From Christensenellaceae bacterium (lineage in GTDB: Bacteria; Bacillota; Clostridia; Christensenellales; Aristaeellaceae), in assembly GCA_012837835.1 (NCBI GenBank), contig DUQK01000031.1:1-64000 (forward strand): 64,000 nucleotides of DNA, given 5' to 3'. Positions 18,201 to 27,597 of this stretch are shown here, in pieces. Under the pieces are notes generated by a model that saw nothing but the letters and a program-made list of their open reading frames with translations, did not search any database and was not told where the DNA came from. A program made the translations under genes and the position numbers. Numbering within the stretch: position 1 is the first letter of the stretch; each line of letters starts with the position of its first letter.

Positions 18201-18434
18201 TACAGCGGAAATACTATTATTCCTGCAATATATTATAGGATTGATGGCTACTTGGAGCCGTTTATAACTGTAAAAGTTGGAGATGAAAATAATTACTCCG
18301 AAGGGCTTATTACTTTTGATGGCACCTCAGTAATACCTGCAAACTACGAACGAATTATTTGGTGCAAGGACAAAAAACATTTTTTCTGTTTTTCTGATGG
18401 ATACTGCGAAATGTATGTTGTTGAACAAAGGTAA
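15273..18434 (+). CDS. Large WG-repeat protein with N-terminal SnoaL/NTF2-like domain
   Basis: A 1053-residue protein without signal peptide. Residues 1-110 look like an NTF2/SnoaL-type small-molecule fold (start MEKFKMVEILGKAFAEGDID). Residues 160-580 are unrecognised and rich in aromatic residues. From about 590 to the end there are WG-type (KWG/YKG) beta repeats, with units such as GYGFINKDMNLIVPIKYDEA, CWGFVNKAGEEVISPQY, GHWGVIDRTGNWLVEPIF and RGLIDENESIIIPCAYD. WG-repeat proteins are often linked to surface, conflict or toxin-like functions, but no enzyme motif is visible. ATT-rich codon use and low GC set it apart from the glycolytic genes to its right. Confidence 0.7.
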   Translation: MEKFKMVEILGKAFAEGDIDALISLIADDCIYSSQYAKKTIQGAKAILLHMRAVYADINEISAYTYNIIELESVLQIGLTLKDLEIPNETHVCKYGLLLYQYDLNKPVVVVICGIDNDEKLTSILLCRDKKYFNLSFYGEEVEKDSPDDIPSTVVPLTKSDRRGVDIRNLFRAQKWEEPVDTSDGNYIWRKADEYVEKWLPSKGYTILESAVFDDCIGYRCNRNDHAYTVFMYAYGIEKTSQLDGEFCSKLAELPFAENSIILVLYLNVYRYMDGTEIKYRVRDYSKVDKYEPNLWRLIKVNDVPILQYYPCKEMLDQALWFIYAFNNDDTDVYDCIIDENPSIEGIPGSEGVLVDEAFYEALLSMHKKYGDLKLGYVSYDDVIYSSVPYLEGIGFFIWSSYININRMHSMSFRTFEDKKRRICDFIKTEQREPDDLFDHIPKLINAIALAPVPTEKFAVKLLFSNGECKKYVLPIPDEDIGKEVISYMCHVFTDGIWASVFAVSSHASMYKGYPECGPAITFKNEFFISGIRCYLDGEPYSEPEYTNEIVYSDEKFKIRKIWQWHVSSIYEDEETGLLKVIMSEQANNRRWKSAFVSVDGKLIRSRTFDFIDSFQEGLARAAIFDKGYGFINKDMNLIVPIKYDEAESFVNGKAKVRLGNRWLFVDKAGNELEIGKNSIHAPYQEVGNYYEGMCRVSILNLELMDFAFHMDYRDIAGCWGFVNKAGEEVISPQYIYANDFEDGIAIVAKGEWTIYPEGDRKDKRGCYWSEVELWGGIDKNGNEIIPFIFDEIKLFADRNDIFMAHHGGWKNGHWGVIDRTGNWLVEPIFDDHLDWESWNNLITFYSIDNDIKEEIVGVYDISEKKVLFEPQFLDLSFCDNGDMLVKVFNKDLGRPIEKIIDRSGKERFKSIYSYIYTWKEPYEVVIRDKDGYKRGLIDENESIIIPCAYDVPSGGFFHDVQKHVFLEDGKQGLKDYSGNTIIPAIYYRIDGYLEPFITVKVGDENNYSEGLITFDGTSVIPANYERIIWCKDKKHFFCFSDGYCEMYVVEQR

Positions 18435-18540
18435 TAATGGAACTATATTTATTAGTTAAAACAAGGTTGGAATAATTGAAAATTTCCTACTGAAAGGTTT
18501 CGATTATAACATTTGATGTTTTTATTAATAAGTAAAAAAA

Positions 18541-19602
18541 TCACAGAGCATTTACCATGTTAAACATTCTTCTGTTGAAATGCGGCTTAGCGTTAAGTGC
18601 GGTTTCAAGAGGCATGTGAAAGGTTCTGCCGTTTCTAACACCTATAACTTGGTTTGAAATATTATGCTTTAGCAGGTTTACTGCCATTGCGCCTGCTTCA
18701 AAAGCGAATGCGCCGTCCCTTGCAGTGGGGGCAACGCCCCTTTGCGTATAGCCAACAACGGTTGCTCTAACTACTGTTTCAGGGTCTGTTGCCATTGCTT
18801 GAAGTACACGTGCGAAGTTTACGGCATCTATCCTCTGTCCCGGGTATGCACCCTTTATACCTCTATCATTTAAGAAGCTAACATAGTCAAAATCCGCCAT
18901 GGTACGCCAAGCACCCTCAGCCACAACGACAGTTGCACGGGTGTTACCACGCTTAACCAGGTTGTTGAGTCTTTTGGCAACATCTTTAATATCCCAGCCC
19001 TTAATTTCGGGTACTACAACTATTTCGCAGCCTGTTGATTGCGCTGCGGTTAGCGCTATATCCCCGCAGTTTCTACCCATAACTTCAACCACGTGGGGGC
19101 GGTCATGCGAGCGGCTTGTAGCCCTAATAGCGCGTATATAATCAACGCATAAATTTACAGCAGAGTCAAAGCCGAGGGACATTTCTGTGTAGCCAAGGTC
19201 ATTATCTATGGTGCCGGGTATGCCTATACAATGTATACCCTGTTTACTCAGCGCCTGTGCACCCCTAAACGAGCCGTCCCCACCTATTACAACAAGCCCT
19301 TGTACATTAAGCTCTCTTAAAAACTGCGCGCCTTTTTTCTGATATTCTTCCTCTTGAAATTCTACGCATCTTGCTGTACGCAGATAAGTACCCGGAAGGT
19401 CTGCTATGTCGAGCAATTGGTCAAGGCTGAGCTCCACATAATTATCCTCAGGCTTTGGATATTTGCCTATAAGCCCGTTAAAACCACGCTTTATACCTAT
19501 AAGCGGCATATCAAGCAAGGCGGCGCTCCTTGCAACGCTCATCACCGCTGCATTCATGCCTGGGCTGTCGCCTCCGCTTGTCAACACTGCTATTTTTGCC
19601 AT
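18541..19602 (-). CDS. pfkA: ATP-type 6-phosphofructokinase
   Basis: Phosphorylates fructose 6-phosphate to fructose 1,6-bisphosphate. The ATP preference is read from GGDGS with G110 and PGTIDND with G130, the positions that are Asp and Lys in PPi-dependent enzymes. GGDSPGMNA (10-18) and the catalytic D133 are intact. At 353 residues it is longer than the usual 320, with extra sequence around 47-65. The start is the ATG preceded by GGAGGCATT; a longer upstream frame has no ribosome site. It is the last gene of the minus-strand glycolytic set fba-pfp-pfkA. Confidence 0.87.
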   Translation of the reverse strand: MAKIAVLTSGGDSPGMNAAVMSVARSAALLDMPLIGIKRGFNGLIGKYPKPEDNYVELSLDQLLDIADLPGTYLRTARCVEFQEEEYQKKGAQFLRELNVQGLVVIGGDGSFRGAQALSKQGIHCIGIPGTIDNDLGYTEMSLGFDSAVNLCVDYIRAIRATSRSHDRPHVVEVMGRNCGDIALTAAQSTGCEIVVVPEIKGWDIKDVAKRLNNLVKRGNTRATVVVAEGAWRTMADFDYVSFLNDRGIKGAYPGQRIDAVNFARVLQAMATDPETVVRATVVGYTQRGVAPTARDGAFAFEAGAMAVNLLKHNISNQVIGVRNGRTFHMPLETALNAKPHFNRRMFNMVNAL

Positions 19603-19685
19603 AATGCCTCCTAACTGAAAATACAATTAAGGAGCATAAACTCCATATTAGCATTATAACAAAATTGCCTAAATTTTACCATAAC

Positions 19686-19720
19686 AAAAAGGAACTGCCA
19701 TAGTAAATGACAGCTCCTTT
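19686..19720 (-). terminator. Terminator after the PPi-dependent phosphofructokinase
   Basis: On the minus strand, AAAGGAGCTGTCAT pairs with ATGGCAGTTCC and is followed by TTTTTG. It separates pfp from pfkA, which is then probably read from its own weak promoter around 19640-19665 or by read-through. Confidence 0.7.
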
Positions 19721-19743
19721 ATTAAATTATATGTATATACTTG

Positions 19744-20961
19744 CTATAAGCGAATTTTAGCTGCTGCAGGTGCTCTTAGCCTGCTGGCTTCGGGCATAGC
19801 AGAGCCGAGCAGGGGCTGCAAGTAGTATTTAAAAGCGTCAGTTACATTGTTGGCATCTGCATTAATAAACTCATCAGGCATTAGCTTTGTTTTTGCAGCT
19901 ATATCTGATAACGGGCGGATTTGATAATCTACAGAATAATAGCCGGTGCGGTTTATAGTTATACTTCCATCGGTATCGTGCCATATAGCGAATTGGGCAG
20001 CTTTTTCGCCGACTTCCCTTGCTTCTCTCTGGTCCACATCGCTAACGCAGCCCATGAAGGAACGCTGCAGATAACCAAAAGTATCGCTGCGCACGCGGCC
20101 TATTTCAAGATTGTCCTTTATCTGCTGTACCAGCACTTCGCCAAGTGCGCCTGTTCCGCTAAGCTGTACATTGCCGTGGGCGTCTGTACCATAGTCCTTA
20201 AATAGGCTTAGTATGGGGGTGCCGTTTTCATCCTGTATGCCTTCGGAAACGGCTACAACGCATCTGCCGTAGCGTTTATATGTTTTATCAATATCGGAAA
20301 GGAATTTTTCTATTGTGAAAGGTCTTTCCGGTACATATATAAGGTGCGGACCGTCATCCGGATATTTTTGTGCAATTGCGGAAGCTGCGGTTAAGAAACC
20401 TGCATGCCTTCCCATTACAACAGCAACATGTACGCCGGGTAGAGCCCTATTATCCAGATTTAAGCCTATGAAGCTCTGCGCTACAAAGCGCGCTGCGCTT
20501 GGGTAACCTGGGGTATGATCGTTAAACATAAGGTCGTTATCTATTGTTTTGGGGATATGTATTGCCCTAAAATCGTAGTGGGATTTTTCCGCCTGCTCGT
20601 TTACTATGCGCACGGTGTCGGCAGAGTCATTACCGCCGATGTAAAAAAAGTAACGCACATCGTGCATACGGAATACTTCGAATATTTCCTCGCAATATGC
20701 GGCATCGGGCTTATCACGGGTTGAGCCCAGTGCGCTTGAAGGCGTTGCCGCTACACGCTCCAGATTATTTGTGGTTTCTTGGGTGAGGTCAAGGAAATTT
20801 TCGTTTATTATGCCGTTTACGCCGTTAACTGCGCCGTATACCTTGGTAATCTGCGGAAACTTGCGGGATTCCAGTACAACGCCTACCAGCGATTGGTTGA
20901 TTACCGCAGTTGGTCCTCCGCCTTGGGCTACTACTACCTTACCTCGTAATTGTTGTTCCAT
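19744..20961 (-). CDS. pfp: PPi-dependent 6-phosphofructokinase
   Basis: Reversible fructose 6-phosphate 1-phosphotransferase using pyrophosphate. The specificity residues are those of PPi enzymes: GGND with D112 (Gly in ATP enzymes) and PKTIDND with K138. The 405-residue length fits the PFP clade of anaerobes. The start follows GGAGG on the minus strand. It lies between fba and pfkA, so the organism encodes both an ATP and a PPi enzyme for the same step within 2.4 kb. Confidence 0.88.
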   Translation of the reverse strand: MEQQLRGKVVVAQGGGPTAVINQSLVGVVLESRKFPQITKVYGAVNGVNGIINENFLDLTQETTNNLERVAATPSSALGSTRDKPDAAYCEEIFEVFRMHDVRYFFYIGGNDSADTVRIVNEQAEKSHYDFRAIHIPKTIDNDLMFNDHTPGYPSAARFVAQSFIGLNLDNRALPGVHVAVVMGRHAGFLTAASAIAQKYPDDGPHLIYVPERPFTIEKFLSDIDKTYKRYGRCVVAVSEGIQDENGTPILSLFKDYGTDAHGNVQLSGTGALGEVLVQQIKDNLEIGRVRSDTFGYLQRSFMGCVSDVDQREAREVGEKAAQFAIWHDTDGSITINRTGYYSVDYQIRPLSDIAAKTKLMPDEFINADANNVTDAFKYYLQPLLGSAMPEASRLRAPAAAKIRL

Positions 20962-20972
20962 TATATCCTCCT

Positions 20973-21002
20973 AAAAAAAGGGTAGGACGAATGTCCTGCC
21001 CT
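20973..21002 (-). terminator. Terminator after fba
   Basis: On the minus strand AGGGCAGGAC and GTCCTACCCT form a stem with an ATTC loop (one mismatch), followed by seven T. It ends only 12 bases before the pfp start and leaves no room for a pfp promoter, so pfp expression probably depends on incomplete termination here. Confidence 0.75.
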
Positions 21003-21017
21003 GTAATATTACTTTAA

Positions 21018-21947
21018 TTATGCCTTATTGTTGCAGCCAAGTACGTTGACTATCTTATGGCGTACCATGTCCCTAAGTGCAGTGCGCGCTTCGCCTAGAT
21101 ACTGGCGCGGGTCAAAATGCTCGGGATGTTCTGCGAAATGCTTGCGTATAGTGCCGGTAAATGCAAGCCTTAGGTCGGAGTCGATGTTTATTTTGCATAC
21201 CGCCATGCTCGCAGCCTTACGGAGCATTTCTTCGGGTACGCCTTTGGCGTTGTCAAGCTTGCCACCGAATTCGTTTATCATATCCACATATTCGGGCATT
21301 ACGCTTGATGCGCCATGAAGAACTATGGGGAAATTAGGAAGGCGCATGCCTACTTCTTCTAGGATATCAAAGCGGAGCTTAGGCTCTCCCTTAAATTTAA
21401 ATGCACCATGGCTTGTGCCTATTGCTATTGCAAGGCTGTCAACGCCGGTTTTTGCGACGAACTCTTCAACTTCTTCGGGGCGAGTATAGCTTGAATCTTC
21501 CTGTGATACCTTAATATCATCTTCAACGCCTGCAAGCCTGCCAAGTTCGCCCTCTACTGTAACGCCTCTATCGTGGGCATAGTCTACAACCTGTTTTGTA
21601 AGCTTAATGTTCTCTTCAAACGGGAGATGGCTTCCGTCTATCATTACCGATGTGAAACCGCCGTCTATGCAGCTTTTGCAGGTTTCAAAATCGGGACCAT
21701 GGTCAAGATGTACTACTATGTCAAGACCGCTTGTTTCTACCGCAGCTTCAATTAGCTTTATTAGATAGGTGTGGTTTGCGTACCTGCGCGCGCCGGCTGA
21801 TACCTGCAGAATAAGCGGCGCATTTTCCATCTGCGCTGCTTCAACTATTCCTTGGATTATCTCCATATTGTTTACGTTAAACGCGCCAACTGCATAGCCT
21901 TCTTTATAGGCTTTTTTGAACATTTCTGTGCTGTTTACTAACGGCAT
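21018..21947 (-). CDS. fba: Class II fructose-bisphosphate aldolase
   Basis: Zinc-dependent aldolase cleaving fructose 1,6-bisphosphate into the two triose phosphates. The 309-residue protein shows the family motifs LDHGPDF (zinc and catalytic Asp/His, about 81-87), GEIG-like EGELGRL, GTSHGAFK and LHGASS with the remaining zinc histidines, and NIDSDLR for phosphate binding. It has its own consensus promoter and terminator and heads the glycolytic set with pfp and pfkA. Confidence 0.92.
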   Translation of the reverse strand: MPLVNSTEMFKKAYKEGYAVGAFNVNNMEIIQGIVEAAQMENAPLILQVSAGARRYANHTYLIKLIEAAVETSGLDIVVHLDHGPDFETCKSCIDGGFTSVMIDGSHLPFEENIKLTKQVVDYAHDRGVTVEGELGRLAGVEDDIKVSQEDSSYTRPEEVEEFVAKTGVDSLAIAIGTSHGAFKFKGEPKLRFDILEEVGMRLPNFPIVLHGASSVMPEYVDMINEFGGKLDNAKGVPEEMLRKAASMAVCKINIDSDLRLAFTGTIRKHFAEHPEHFDPRQYLGEARTALRDMVRHKIVNVLGCNNKA

Positions 21948-21981
21948 TCCGATGCCTCCTTACATGATTATTTACGTTCCA

Positions 21982-22010
21982 ATTATAGTAGACTTATGCT
22001 TTGCTGTCAA
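21982..22010 (-). promoter_or_regulatory. Consensus promoter of fba
   Basis: On the minus strand: TTGACA (22010-22005), a 17-base spacer and TATAAT (21987-21982). It matches the consensus at every position and overlaps the stop codon of the HAD gene upstream, implying strong constitutive transcription. Confidence 0.85.
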
Positions 22011-22636
22011 ACCAGATATTCTGTTAGCGTTGTGAAGTCGCCAAAACGAAAATCCGCCCTATATGAAGGGTAGAAATTTTCGGGGTCAAACATTATTGCG
22101 GCTATATCCGCATTTTTTGCGCATTCCATATCTAAGGGTCTATCGCCTATCATACAGCAGCGCTTTTTATCTATATTATATTTATCTATAATATGGTTTA
22201 ATGCGTCAGCCGAGGGTTTACGAGGGAAAGCGTGTTCTTTTGTTATACAGTGGGCAAAAAGCGGACTTAGATTTTTTGATTCTAATGCCTTTATCGCACT
22301 TTTATCCCTGTGTGTAAATATATAGTTGCTGCCGCCTTGTGATACTATTTTCACAAGACAATCTTCAGCGCCCGGGTATAGGGGTATGTTTTTAGCATTT
22401 CTCTTATCCGCGTAATAGGCATATTTTGAGAGTATTTCTTGCGTTAAATTTTCATCGCCATTAGCAAATACAAGTGCTGCGCTTTTAAGCGTTGCCTTAA
22501 GCTTTTCAAGTATTGCTTTTTCGGAGGGTACAGGTAGCAAAAGACTTTTAAGCGCCATAGCTAAATCCTCAGCCATTAGAGGGTAGCTGTTAAATAATGT
22601 ACCGTCAAAATCCCATATAAAATGAGAAAAAATCAT
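22007..22636 (-). CDS. HAD-superfamily phosphatase (Gph/PGP-like)
   Basis: A 209-residue phosphoglycolate-phosphatase-like HAD hydrolase. Motif I is DFDGTLFNS (about 9-17, with the nucleophile Asp), a helical cap follows, motif II is TH near residue 107, and motif III/IV is GDRPLDMECAKNA (about 165-177). The second acidic residue pair is DRPLD rather than the usual DxxxD. The substrate cannot be assigned. It overlaps the end of mscL by 4 bases and is probably cotranscribed with it. Confidence 0.75.
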   Translation of the reverse strand: MIFSHFIWDFDGTLFNSYPLMAEDLAMALKSLLLPVPSEKAILEKLKATLKSAALVFANGDENLTQEILSKYAYYADKRNAKNIPLYPGAEDCLVKIVSQGGSNYIFTHRDKSAIKALESKNLSPLFAHCITKEHAFPRKPSADALNHIIDKYNIDKKRCCMIGDRPLDMECAKNADIAAIMFDPENFYPSYRADFRFGDFTTLTEYLV

Positions 22637-23097
22637 GCCTTATCAGGCGAAGGGAGTTCGCTTGTGCAATGGGGACAGCGAGTAGCTTTATCGGCTACAT
22701 TTTCAAAGCAGTAGGGGCAGCTGCGCGCCTCGGATTTGGGGGCTTCTTCCTTTGGTTTCTTTAGGCTGTTTATAGCACGCACAAAGAGAAATATACAAAG
22801 CGCTATTAACACAAAGTCTATAACATTTTGCAGGAACAAGCCGTAGTTAAATGTGGCAACACCCGCATCCTGCGCAGCGCTTATAGACGGGTATTTTACA
22901 TCGCCGCCTCCAAGCTGTATAAATAGACCGCTAACATTTATGCCGCCGGTTATTAAACTTACTATAGGCATAAATATATCATTTACAAGGCTGCTTACTA
23001 TTTTGCCAAAGGCTCCGCCTATAATAACACCGACTGCCATGTCTATTACATTGCCTTTTACAGCAAAGGCTTTGAACTCATCAATAAATTCCTTCAT
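22633..23097 (-). CDS. mscL: Large-conductance mechanosensitive channel with C-terminal zinc ribbon
   Basis: Pressure-relief channel protecting cells in osmotic downshock. The 154-residue chain has the conserved N-terminal helix and first transmembrane pore helix (FAVKGNVIDMAVGVIIGGAFGKIV, about 11-34, split here by function) and a second membrane helix at about 88-107. The usual charged C-terminal helix is followed by an extra module with two CxxC knuckles, SCPYC and RCPHC (about 128-144), which would bind one zinc. The start follows AGGAGG. The HAD gene overlaps its stop. Confidence 0.88.
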   Translation of the reverse strand: MKEFIDEFKAFAVKGNVIDMAVGVIIGGAFGKIVSSLVNDIFMPIVSLITGGINVSGLFIQLGGGDVKYPSISAAQDAGVATFNYGLFLQNVIDFVLIALCIFLFVRAINSLKKPKEEAPKSEARSCPYCFENVADKATRCPHCTSELPSPDKA

Positions 23098-23150
23098 AAT
23101 AACCTCCTTTTAGCTTTGAAAATTTTAACATAGTTCTATCACAGCTTCAA

Positions 23151-25172
23151 CTAACGTTTATGCGCTTTTCTTGCACTTTTTCTGCGGCGCACGGGCTGCG
23201 GTTGTTTCTTTTCAAAGGGGTTTTCTCCCTTTATATCAAATAGCTGGTCGCGCAGTTTCGCCGCGCGCTCAAAATCTAGCGAGCCTGCGGCTGAAAGCAT
23301 CTGGTCTTCAAGTTTTGCAATAAGCTGTTCTCTTTCTTCAGGGCTTAGACGGCTGCTTTCAATTTCTTCCGTACTCTGGGTTATGGCTATAAGCTCCCTT
23401 ACCTTGGATTGAACGCTTTCAGGGGTTATGCCGTGTTCCTTATTATACTGCGTTTGTATGCGCCGTCTTCTGTTGGTTTCGTTTATCGCCCGTATCATAG
23501 AATTTGTAGGGTTATCAGCGTACATTATAACCCTGCCCTCAGTGTTGCGGGCTGCGCGCCCTATTGTCTGTATGAGGGATGTTTCAGAGCGCAGGAAGCC
23601 TTCTTTATCTGCATCCAGTATCGCTATAAGCGAAACTTCGGGTAAATCCAGCCCTTCGCGAAGTAGGTTTATGCCTACCAGCACATCATATGCGCCAAGT
23701 CTTAAATCCCTGAGCAGTTCCATGCGTTCAAGCGTTTTAATGTCCGAGTGCAGGTAACGCACTCTTACATCGTTTTCACGTAGAAAATCGGCGAGCATCT
23801 CGGCCATTTTCTTTGTGAGAGTTGTAACTAGGGTGCGGAAACCTTTTTCGGTTTCCTTGCGTATTTCGCCTATTAAATCGTCAACCTGCCCTGTTGCAGG
23901 GCGTACATCTATCTTAGGGTCAAGAAGCCCTGTTGGCCTTATTATCTGCTCTACTATTTGCGAGGAGTTATTAATCTCGTATTCTGCTGGGGTTGCGGAT
24001 ACATATATAACCTGCTTTACGCGCTCTGCAAATTCATCATAGGTAAGCGGTCTATTGTCAAAGGCGGATGGCAGGCGGAAGCCGTATTTTACAAGTTCCT
24101 CTTTCCTAGCCCTATCGCCCGCGTACATGGCGCGTATCTGGGGGATAGTTACATGGCTTTCGTCTATAAAACACAGGAAATCGCTAGGAAAATAGTCTAG
24201 CAGCGAATAAGGCGGGTCGCCGGGATTGCGCCCGTCAAAATAGCGGCTATAGTTTTCAATACCTGTGCAAAAGCCTATTTCCCTTAGCATATCTATATCA
24301 TATCTGGTACGCTGTAGTATGCGTTGCGCCTCAAGGAGTTTGCCCTCTTCTTCAAACTTTTCAGCTTGCATGAGCATATCCTTTTCTATCTGATTTATCC
24401 TATCCTCGCGCCCTTCAATTTGGGAAACATAGTGCGAGGCGGGAAATATGGATATATGGTTTATTTGATGTATGGTTTCGCCTGTCGTAAGGTTAAACTC
24501 CGACAGCCTATCTATTTCATCGCCGAAAAACTCAACTCTTACACCATTTTCCTTGCTGCCAGCGGGGATTATATCAACCACATCGCCTCTTATTCTGAAC
24601 ATGCCCCTGTCAACGCCTATGTCGTTCCTATCGTACTGTATTTCTATAAGCTTTCTTGAAAGCTTTTCAGGGCTTATATGCATACCGGGACGCAGGGAAA
24701 TCATCTGCCCTTCGTATTCTGAAGGGTCTCCCATGGAATATATGCAGCTTACGGATGCTACTATTATTACATCCCTTCTTTCCCTTAAGGCTGCTGTTGC
24801 ACTATGGCGCAGGCGGTCTATTTCCTCGTTTACGGAAGCGTCCTTTTCTATGAATGTATCGCTTGATGCTATATATGCCTCCGGCTGATAATAATCGTAA
24901 TAGGATACGAAATATTCAACAGCGCTGTCCGGGAAAAATGCACGAAACTCGCTGCACAGCTGTGCAGCGAGCGTTTTATTATGCGCAATAACAAGCGTAG
25001 GCTTTTGCACCTTCTGTATTATATGCGCCATGGTGAATGTTTTGCCCGAGCCCGTTACGCCAAGCAGTGTTTGCTTAGGGTAACCTGCTATTACTCCACG
25101 GCTAAGCGTTTCTATAGCTTGAGGCTGGTCTCCCGTAGGGGAAAAAGGCGCTTTTACTACAAAACGGGACAT
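23151..25172 (-). CDS. uvrB: Excinuclease ABC subunit B
   Basis: Damage-verification helicase of nucleotide excision repair. The 673-residue protein has a Walker A motif GVTGSGKT (about 39-46), the beta-hairpin region [11 protein letters not shown], a DESH box, the helicase motif [11 protein letters not shown] and a C-terminal UVR domain (about 620-655) that binds UvrC. No uvrA or uvrC is in the window. Its ATG overlaps the stop of the preceding secreted-protein gene by one base (TAATG), so the two are cotranscribed. Confidence 0.95.
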   Translation of the reverse strand: MSRFVVKAPFSPTGDQPQAIETLSRGVIAGYPKQTLLGVTGSGKTFTMAHIIQKVQKPTLVIAHNKTLAAQLCSEFRAFFPDSAVEYFVSYYDYYQPEAYIASSDTFIEKDASVNEEIDRLRHSATAALRERRDVIIVASVSCIYSMGDPSEYEGQMISLRPGMHISPEKLSRKLIEIQYDRNDIGVDRGMFRIRGDVVDIIPAGSKENGVRVEFFGDEIDRLSEFNLTTGETIHQINHISIFPASHYVSQIEGREDRINQIEKDMLMQAEKFEEEGKLLEAQRILQRTRYDIDMLREIGFCTGIENYSRYFDGRNPGDPPYSLLDYFPSDFLCFIDESHVTIPQIRAMYAGDRARKEELVKYGFRLPSAFDNRPLTYDEFAERVKQVIYVSATPAEYEINNSSQIVEQIIRPTGLLDPKIDVRPATGQVDDLIGEIRKETEKGFRTLVTTLTKKMAEMLADFLRENDVRVRYLHSDIKTLERMELLRDLRLGAYDVLVGINLLREGLDLPEVSLIAILDADKEGFLRSETSLIQTIGRAARNTEGRVIMYADNPTNSMIRAINETNRRRRIQTQYNKEHGITPESVQSKVRELIAITQSTEEIESSRLSPEEREQLIAKLEDQMLSAAGSLDFERAAKLRDQLFDIKGENPFEKKQPQPVRRRKSARKAHKR

Positions 25173-25873
25173 TATTTGAATATTATGTCTTCCCTTAGGC
25201 GATAGATAGTTGCGCCTCTACCTTTATGGCAGAATGCATCGACAAACCAGTCTATCTTCTTTTCAGCATCGTACTGTGGAAGACCGTAGCGTATTCCCTT
25301 GCGTTTTTCACCTCTCATATTGGAGTCTGTCCAAAATACGCTGTCGGATTCTGCATCATAATCCTTTGTAAAAATAAGGCTGTGCGCTCCTTTGCCGTAG
25401 TAATAGTCGGCGCTCATCTGAAAATAATCGCCTTTTTTTACATTTTTCATAAACTCGCGGGCAAGTTTTTTATTCTCCTTTTTGGAAAAATCCTTATCGT
25501 ACTTAAACTGAAAAGCAGCCAAAAAGGGGTTGCCGGATGAAGCGGGTATATTTTCCCATTCTATGCCGTAGTAGTAGGGCTTGCTCTCTTCCTTTGGCAG
25601 ATTGTTTGGTATAACAAGCTCTACATCAGGGTATTCAGCTATGCGGTATTTATTTTTTGCCTTGGTAAAAACATATACCGTGAAGTTTTTACACAGATAT
25701 TTATCCCCCGAATAGTGGGCGGATTGCAGCCTGCCTGCCGCTGCATCGTACAGCGCCTTAGCTTCAAGCAGTATGTCGTCTATAAAAGCTTCCCTTGCGC
25801 TTAAGTTTTCAGTGAAAGCAAAGGATGGGAAGAGCAATACTATAATTGCAAATACGGACAAAAACTTTTTCAT
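25172..25873 (-). CDS. Secreted hypothetical protein, possible papain/NlpC-like fold
   Basis: A 233-residue protein with a clear signal peptide ([20 protein letters not shown], cleavage near 20-22). I do not recognise the family. The order of a cysteine in YLCKNFT (about 60), GDYFQM (about 150), a histidine in GAHSLIF (about 163) and WTDSN (about 178) resembles the Cys-His-Asn/Asp layout of NlpC/P60 or CHAP cysteine peptidases, which often contain GD-hydrophobic-Q and HS-hydrophobic blocks. This is inference from motif order. The start was taken at the ATG after AAGGAGCC. It is coupled to uvrB by a TAATG overlap, with no obvious functional relation. Confidence 0.55.
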   Translation of the reverse strand: MKKFLSVFAIIVLLFPSFAFTENLSAREAFIDDILLEAKALYDAAAGRLQSAHYSGDKYLCKNFTVYVFTKAKNKYRIAEYPDVELVIPNNLPKEESKPYYYGIEWENIPASSGNPFLAAFQFKYDKDFSKKENKKLAREFMKNVKKGDYFQMSADYYYGKGAHSLIFTKDYDAESDSVFWTDSNMRGEKRKGIRYGLPQYDAEKKIDWFVDAFCHKGRGATIYRLREDIIFK

Positions 25874-25904
25874 GTCGGCTCCTTTCAAAATAAAGCTCAT
25901 ATAA

Positions 25905-25933
25905 ATTATACACTCAAAGGCAAGTAATAACAA
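25905..25933 (-). promoter_or_regulatory. Promoter of the secreted-protein/uvrB operon
   Basis: On the minus strand: TTGTTA (25933-25928), a 17-base spacer and TATAAT (25910-25905). It is divergent from obgE. Confidence 0.6.
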
Positions 25934-25991
25934 ACTTTTAAAACTGTTCTCTTCATGATATACTTTTCATACAAAGGAGAGGAGGTATTAA

Positions 25992-27254
<1,263 letters not shown>

Positions 27255-27263
27255 GGAGGAATT

Positions 27264-27554
27264 ATGCTTTTAAGTTCAAGCCAGAGAGCAAAGCTAAGGG
27301 GGCTTGCAAACACCATGCCCGTAGTGCTTTATATAGGCAAGGATGGCATAAACGATGCAACTATAAAGGAAGTATACGATTTGCTAAACGCAAAGGAGCT
27401 TATAAAATGCGCTGTTCAGCGCAATGCGCCCCTTAGCGCAAAAGAGGCGTGCGAAATTATATGCGAAAAACAGGGTGCTGTACCTGTGCAGGTTATAGGC
27501 TCCAAATTTATAATATACAGGCGAAATGAAAAAGAACCAAAAATAGAAATATAG
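27264..27554 (+). CDS. yhbY: YhbY/CRS1-CRM RNA-binding protein
   Basis: A 96-residue single-domain CRM RNA-binding protein, associated with pre-50S ribosomal particles. The family signature L-R-G-L-A (11-15) and the GKDGIND loop (about 26-32), analogous to a GxxG RNA-binding loop, are visible. Its position after obgE fits a ribosome assembly role. Confidence 0.88.
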   Translation: MLLSSSQRAKLRGLANTMPVVLYIGKDGINDATIKEVYDLLNAKELIKCAVQRNAPLSAKEACEIICEKQGAVPVQVIGSKFIIYRRNEKEPKIEI

Positions 27555-27597
27555 CGTTTAAAAACATAGGCGCACTATTTTAAGAGGGGAGAGGAGC

